Assembly (NCBI GenBank): GCA_020024755.1
Contig: JAHHTH010000001.1
Location: forward strand, 1 to 64,000
Direction: 5' to 3'
Length of the DNA: 64,000 nt
DNA from: Mycoplasmataceae bacterium
Lineage (GTDB): Bacteria; Bacillota_I; Bacilli_A; Mycoplasmatales; Mycoplasmoidaceae
Below, piece by piece: positions 59,055-64,000 of the stretch. A model generated the notes under the pieces. The model was not told the DNA's origin and did no database searches. It was given only the letters and a program-made list of their open reading frames with translations. A program made the position numbers and the translations under genes. How positions within the stretch are numbered: position 1 is the stretch's first letter; each line of letters opens with the position of its first letter.

Positions 59055-60329
59055 ATGAAAAAATATAGCATACAAAGAATTGAAGAAAAAACACTAAAAA
59101 GATACTTAAAGAACGCAGGAGCAGTTTTAATTACTGGTCCAAAGTTTTGTGGTAAGACATGTTTAGCTGAATCAATATCTAACTCAGAGTTTTATTTTAA
59201 TAATCAAAAAATAAAATCTTTACTTGATTATAATGATGAAAATATTCTAGATGGTGAAACTCCAAGATTGATAGATGAATGACAATATTATCCTGAAATT
59301 TGAGATTTCATCAGAAACAAACTGGATAGAAACGAAACTGATAAGAAGATTGGACAATATATTATAACTGGTTCTACTAGTCCATTTGGTAAATGTGAAA
59401 TCCTACATAGTGGTGCTGGAAGAATTTTAAGGATGAAGATGTTTACACTTTCATTTGCTGAAATATTTAATTTAGATAGTGATAAATCTATTTCATTGTT
59501 AGATCTATTTAATGGTCATGAATTACCTACATTAAAAAATCATATAGATAATGATACTATTAATCATTATATGTTCATTGGTGGATGGCCACAAATTATT
59601 GCACAAAATTTAGAAGAACCAAAATTAATAATAGAAGGATATGTTGAATCTGTACTTAATATGGACACTAAGAAGTATTATGACTTAAGAATTAATAAAA
59701 CTGTATTAAGAAAAATTACAACTTCAATAGCAAGGAATATCTCTTCACAACTAACTGAAACAACTATAATGGAAGATATTGGAAATTCAATAGATAGAAG
59801 AACATTAAGTAAATATGTGCAAATGTTATCTGAGATTGATTTATTTTATTCAATACCAGCTTGAGGGAAAGATACTAATTTAAGATCAGCAACTAAACAA
59901 AAGACAAAACCAAAAATTTATATGTGTGATACATCAATTGCATCATCATTATTAGATATAAAATCTCCAGCAAAATATTATAGTGATTTACATACTACTG
60001 GATTAATTTTTGAAAACCAAGTAATGAAAGATCTAATGGTTTATTGTCAAGCTATAGATGGTAAGTTATATTTTTATAGAGATACTAGTAATAGAGAAAT
60101 AGATGCTATTATTGAACTAGATGATGGCAGATGAGCTGCAATAGAAATTAAATTATCACTTAACGCTGCTATGGAAGCAGCTGATAAGTTAGATAGTGTA
60201 GTAAATTACCTTACTAAAAATAACAATAAAACAGAACCAAGCTTTAGAATGATAATTACTAATTGTGATGCAACATATAAAACAAAGTCAGGAATTTATA
60301 TTGTTCCTCACGTTTTATTAAGACCTTAA
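59055..60329 (+). CDS. AAA-family ATPase with C-terminal DUF4143 PD-(D/E)xK-like domain (copy A)
   Basis: 424 residues. Walker A GPKFCGKTCLAE (about residues 28-39), Walker B PRLIDEWQYYPEIWD, sensor-like QYIITGSTSP, MFIGGWPQIIA, winged-helix region SSQLTETTIMEDIGNSIDRR, and C-terminal NREIDAIIELDDGRWAAIEI followed by K, the D...ExK pattern. This is the AAA_14/DUF4143 family, widespread and of unproven function; proposed roles include defence and nucleic-acid transactions. Convergent with a second family member whose stop is six bases away, and preceded by its own repeat array. Confidence 0.88.
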
Positions 60330-60335
60330 TTAGAT

Positions 60336-61691
60336 TTATTTTAAATATGTTCTTAGTTTATAGACAGCATAAAGAGGGATCATAATTTTATCATCAGAAA
60401 AATGGAAGTTATTTGGTCCGATTAAAATACATTTTTTAGGATTGTATATTTCTATATATTTCTTTAATAATTGAGCTCTTTTGTGTCCTTTAGATTTTGA
60501 TTTGATTTCAACTGGATAAATATCATTGTTTTCTCATTGTAATAAAAGATCTATTTCGTATGAGTGAGTACCTATTGTTTTTTTTCAATAAAATAATTGT
60601 TCGTTCTGTAAATCGGTAGCAATTGCATTTTCAAATATTCCACCTCAAACATCACTTTCTTTATTTTTACTATCTCATTGCAATAATGAGTTTTCATCCA
60701 TATTTAATTTTTGTGTTAATAATCCTACATCACTATAATAAAGTTTAAATGATGGCTCATCAATATGAACAGTTAACGGAAAACTAACAGCATCTACATT
60801 GTTTGCGATAATAACTGTATTACAATTTTTTAAAACATTTAATGGTATTTGAATATTTGAATATCTAAAGTTTTTATTAACAGAATCGATAATAAATTTT
60901 TTAGAGCGAGGTTGGATGATAAATTTTTCTAATGAATTATAAATAATATCCATAGTTTGAATTGTAGGTTTATTTAAAGGATCAGGCATGACTAAACTAT
61001 CATGATTATCGTGTATATAATCATTGATGATTGATTGTTTTTTGAGATAAACATTTTTAGTTATTTTTTTATCTGCATTAAGATATTCTGAAACTACTTC
61101 TGGCATTCCGCCAACAATTAAATATTGTTTATATAAATCTAATAGTTTATTATGAAATGTTGGAATTATTTGTTGTTTCTTTTCAAATGATTCATCTATC
61201 AATGTAAGCAATTGTTCATTTCCTGTTCAAATTGCAAACTCTTTAAAATCAAGCGGATAAACTCTTAAGTATCTTTTAGATCCTACATCAGTTCTTGTTA
61301 CTGCTAAAGATAACTTAGTAGTTAAGAGACTACCACTCATTATTAGTTTTATTTTTTTGTTCTTAAAAATTCTAGCTAAATATAAGATGTTTTTGTCTAC
61401 TTGTACTTCATCTAAAAAGATAACTTGTGTATCTTTTATGTCTACAGATAGAAACATTGAAATCTTTTTTAGTACATCATCATAACTTGAAGCATGAGCA
61501 AGAGGTTCAACTAATTCCTCCTGATCAAATAAATTAATGTACAACATTTTAATATCATTACTTTTAGCTCAATTAACAACTCCAGTTGTTTTACCAACTT
61601 GTCTAGCACCAGTCACAACTAAAGCATCACCATTAGACTCTTTATATCATTCACTTATTTCTTGTTCAAATAATCTATTTTTAATTTCCAT
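60336..61691 (-). CDS. AAA-family ATPase with C-terminal DUF4143 PD-(D/E)xK-like domain (copy B)
   Basis: 451 residues in code 4. Walker A VVTGARQVGKTTGVVNW, Walker B VIFLDEVQVDKN, LIMSGSLLTTKLSL, YPLDFKEFAIW, YLIVGGMPEVVSEYL, then HSYEIDLLLQW...YPVEIKSKSKG with the D...ExK motif. Clearly same family as copy A but only distantly similar, so an old duplication or two acquisitions. TATAAT (61706-61701, minus strand) is 9 bases before the ATG, and four direct repeats lie just upstream. Confidence 0.88.
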
Positions 61692-61700
61692 AATACTAAA

Positions 61701-61830
61701 ATTATAGTAGTTTTAGGATAAATTGCATAATTTTTACTTTAAAAAGTGTGATAAATTGAATATTTTTACTAAAAACTAGGATAAATTGCATAATTTTATC
61801 TTATAAAAGTGTGATAAATTGCATAATTTT
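61701..61830 (-). promoter_or_regulatory. Four 18-bp direct repeats upstream of the copy B ATPase gene
   Basis: Copies matching GATAAATTGCATAATTTT start at 61717, 61750 (two changes), 61780 and 61813 on the plus strand, at periods 33, 30 and 33. The copy nearest the gene overlaps the expected -35 of TATAAT at 61701-61706. The sequence differs from the copy A repeats. Confidence 0.65.
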
Positions 61831-61835
61831 CAATT

Positions 61836-62741
61836 TTAGTAGTTATTTGCTTCGATATCATCCATCATTGCTAGGAATTCTTTATCCATATCTATTTTTA
61901 TTTCTATTTGCTTATTATCAAAAGGATTTATGAATTTTAAATAATAAGCCATTAGATACTGATTGTATGAATTATCACTTCTATCACTTGAATACAAAGG
62001 ATCATTTATAATTGGGTGGTTAATGTATTTCATGTGCACTCTAATTTGGTGTGTTCTGCCTGTATGTAACAAAATATCAAGTAATGAAAATTTATTTCAA
62101 GTTTTTAAAACTCATACTTCTGTAAGAGAAGGTTTAGCATTTTTAAAATCTCCTGCTACCATTTTCATTTTACTATCACTTGATCTTGAAATTGGGACAT
62201 CAATCATTACATGTTCTTTATTTAGTTTTTGATGTACTAGAGCATAGTATTTTTTTTCTATTTTACGGTTAGCAAATATGTCTAACATTTTTTCTTGGCT
62301 AGATTTATTTTTAGCATAGATGATCAATCCACTTGTATCCTTATCTAGTCTATGAACAATTAAAGGTTCTCATTTATTTTTACTATAAGCTAATAAAGCA
62401 TTTTGCATAGTATCTTGTTCATCATATTGTGTAGGATGGCTTAACATGCCACTTGGTTTATAGACAATAATGATATGTTCATCCTCATACTTAATATCGA
62501 TTGGATAATCATAAGGTAGTAATTCTATTTCTTTTTTAGACTCAGCTTCTAGTATTGAAACTTCATCCCCTGCATTTAAATTCATACCAGCTTTATAAGC
62601 AACTTGATTATTCACTAAAACTAATTTATCATCAATTAATTTATTTACTAAACTTCGATTAAAATCAGTATTGTCTACTAAATACTTATCTAATCTTTTA
62701 CAATCTGATTTTACCTTTAAAACATGTTGAGAACTATTCAT
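61836..62741 (-). CDS. rluD: RluD-type 23S rRNA pseudouridine synthase
   Basis: 301 residues. N-terminal S4 RNA-binding domain (KRLDKYLVDNTDFNRSLVNKL), then catalytic HRLDKDTSGLI with the essential Asp, and LLHTGRTHQIRVHM. The RluA/RluC/RluD subgroup cannot be settled by eye; RluD is the usual single copy next to lspA. The start overlaps lspA by 8 bases, so it is translated from the lspA mRNA. Confidence 0.93.
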
Positions 62742-63357
62742 GTTTTACCTCAACTGCTAAACCTTCATCCTTATCTTCTTTATCTTGAAATCATTCACTT
62801 CTTACTAGATAAACTGTGATTGTTAATACACTTATACATGCAAATACTATGATAAAGATGTCACCTATGTTATTTACAAAAGTAGGAAAATGGAAATAAT
62901 CAACAACTGTATCATATCTTAATGAACTATTAACTGGTAAATATGTGTCTGGAATTACCATTCCTTTATCTATTAGAATACATAGTGCATTAATAAAAAC
63001 ACATCATAGCGGTACATAACAATATCATTTATTAAAGATAAAGAATGATACAAAGAATAATAAAGATACTAAAGCTTTAATTAGATATATAGTTCATACT
63101 GCTCATCCAGAACCAGAACCAAAAGCAGATCCTTGATTAAATGCTGGTTTACCATAAGCACCTTCTAAACCATTTTGTCTTAAAACAAAATAAATTACAC
63201 AGAAAATAATACTACCTAAAATGATAGTAGCTAATCTACCAATAATATTTTTTAGACTACAAAAAGAAAGTAATCATTTTTTAAATCATTCTTTCTTTAT
63301 TTTTTCTATTTTTTCTTGAAATAATACCGTATTTAGGAATTCAGAATTAAGTTTCAT
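62734..63357 (-). CDS. lspA: Lipoprotein signal peptidase (signal peptidase II)
   Basis: 207 residues, longer than the ~165 norm because of an N-terminal Lys-rich extension of ~30 residues and a charged tail. Four membrane helices. Catalytic Asp motifs: VVDYFHFP and NNIGDIFI, with NQGSAFGSGSG standing for the NxGAAF region. Cleaves prolipoproteins in the membrane. Classic partner of rluD in Firmicutes and mollicutes. Confidence 0.92.
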
Positions 63358-63439
63358 ACTATATTATGATAATAAATATTACTAATATTTAACCACTTAT
63401 TTTATAATATATATAATAGTTATAATATTGGAGGTATTT

Positions 63440-64000
63440 ATGGGTCTTAATACTCAAGTTCGAGCAGAACATATTTCCGTGTCAAAAAGACAATCTAGCT
63501 TTTTAGGTAAAACTAGTTTAATTTCTGGTCTATGTTTTGCATTGATCTTTGCAATGTCATTTATTATGTCTGAATACTGATTAAAGGATGTAGCTTCTTC
63601 TCCAGATACTATTGATTTATGCTACATTATCGGTTCAGTTAGTTTATTAGTTGCAATATTTTTCTCTTTTGGATTATCGTTCAAAGGAACTAGAGCATCA
63701 GTTGGAGCGTATGTATTCCAACTTGCTTTATTTACAATTTCATATGCATTTACGTTTGCATCATTCTTCTCATTAATTGGAAATTCAATTATGTTCCAAG
63801 CATTAGGATATACATCATTAGCTATGCTTATAACAGGTTTAATTGGATATAACATGAAAGATAAAACTGCTAATGTTGTACTTAGAATTAGTATGTATTC
63901 ATTCTTAGCATACTTTGCAGTTTCAATGATTGGATCAATTATTTCATGATTCACTTTCTACAGCAGCACAGGAATTGAATGATACTGAATTCTAGTTAAC
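63440..64000 (+). CDS. Multi-span membrane protein, 3' partial (possible Bax inhibitor-1/YccA type)
   Basis: 187 visible residues, continuing past the window. ATG 63440 has GGAGG six bases upstream. A ~25-residue cytoplasmic N-terminus is followed by at least five hydrophobic helices. The layout of paired helices with a GYNMKDKTANVV loop is reminiscent of the BI-1/YccA family that mycoplasmas encode, but the diagnostic C-terminal part is missing, so the family is tentative. Divergent from lspA. Confidence 0.7.

Noticed and set aside
1..64000. tRNA or rRNA genes, insertion sequences, prophage
   Set aside because: No T-loop/anticodon structures outside coding frames, no transposase motifs, no phage structural genes seen; the phage-like SNF2 helicase alone is not enough.

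Overview
The window comes from a wall-less mollicute (mycoplasma) with genetic code 4. The DNA is very AT-rich, and almost every real gene contains in-frame TGA codons at positions where the protein families have tryptophan. Read with the standard code, polC, asnS, cysS, ftsZ and the large surface genes would all look broken; with TGA = Trp they are intact. A dxr gene (MEP isoprenoid pathway), together with uppS and a DUF368 lipid transporter, is unusual for mycoplasmas. With the terminal-organelle-like proline-rich protein at the left edge, it fits a lineage near the M. pneumoniae / M. penetrans (Malacoplasma) branch. That placement is inference. No rRNA, tRNA, CRISPR array, IS element or prophage was seen.

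Layout. 1-3.5 kb: a Pro/Gly/Met-repeat protein (partial), a multi-span membrane protein with a Trp/Gly-rich tail, an acidic orphan protein and a 38-residue basic peptide. 3.6-11 kb: pta, polC, an HNH-like protein and a MATE transporter. 11-16 kb: a 1601-residue M60 metallopeptidase. 16-20.6 kb: asnS-pgsA, a membrane protein, a SNF2-like helicase and a YigZ-like protein. 20.6-25.7 kb (minus): the classic tsf-pyrH-frr-uppS-cdsA-dxr operon without rpsB. 25.8-27.5 kb: a zinc-ribbon-like orphan and a possible degenerate DnaQ-like protein. 27.6-33.8 kb: two membrane-anchored surface proteins. 33.8-36.8 kb: prs-rnmV-rsmI and a small membrane protein. 36.8-46.7 kb: two surface proteins with Ig-like modules flanking cysS-rlmB. 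46.7-51 kb (minus): the mraZ-rsmH-ftsA-like-ftsZ division cluster with MraZ boxes. 51.2-56 kb: small orphans, mutT and a nuclease-helicase (DUF2075). 56.1-58.6 kb: a DUF368 (PopT-like) transporter, a 630-base stretch with a candidate small RNA and a three-micro-ORF transcript, then trmL. 58.6-61.7 kb: a tiny membrane protein and two convergent AAA/DUF4143 ATPases, each preceded by its own tandem-repeat array. 61.8-64 kb: rluD, lspA and a partial membrane protein.

How genes work together. Translation and RNA maintenance (tsf, frr, asnS, cysS, rnmV, rsmI, rsmH, rlmB, trmL, rluD) and membrane or envelope biogenesis (pgsA, cdsA, uppS, dxr, lspA, DUF368) dominate the core. Between them sit five proteins with an N-terminal signal helix and a C-terminal membrane anchor, plus the M60 protease; these probably form a surface or adhesion layer. 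Many genes have TATAAT only 7-11 bases before the start codon and no Shine-Dalgarno sequence, which implies leaderless transcripts. Against that background, the three micro-ORFs with near-perfect Shine-Dalgarno sequences at 57.65-57.9 kb and the repeat-controlled ATPase pair are the least expected features.
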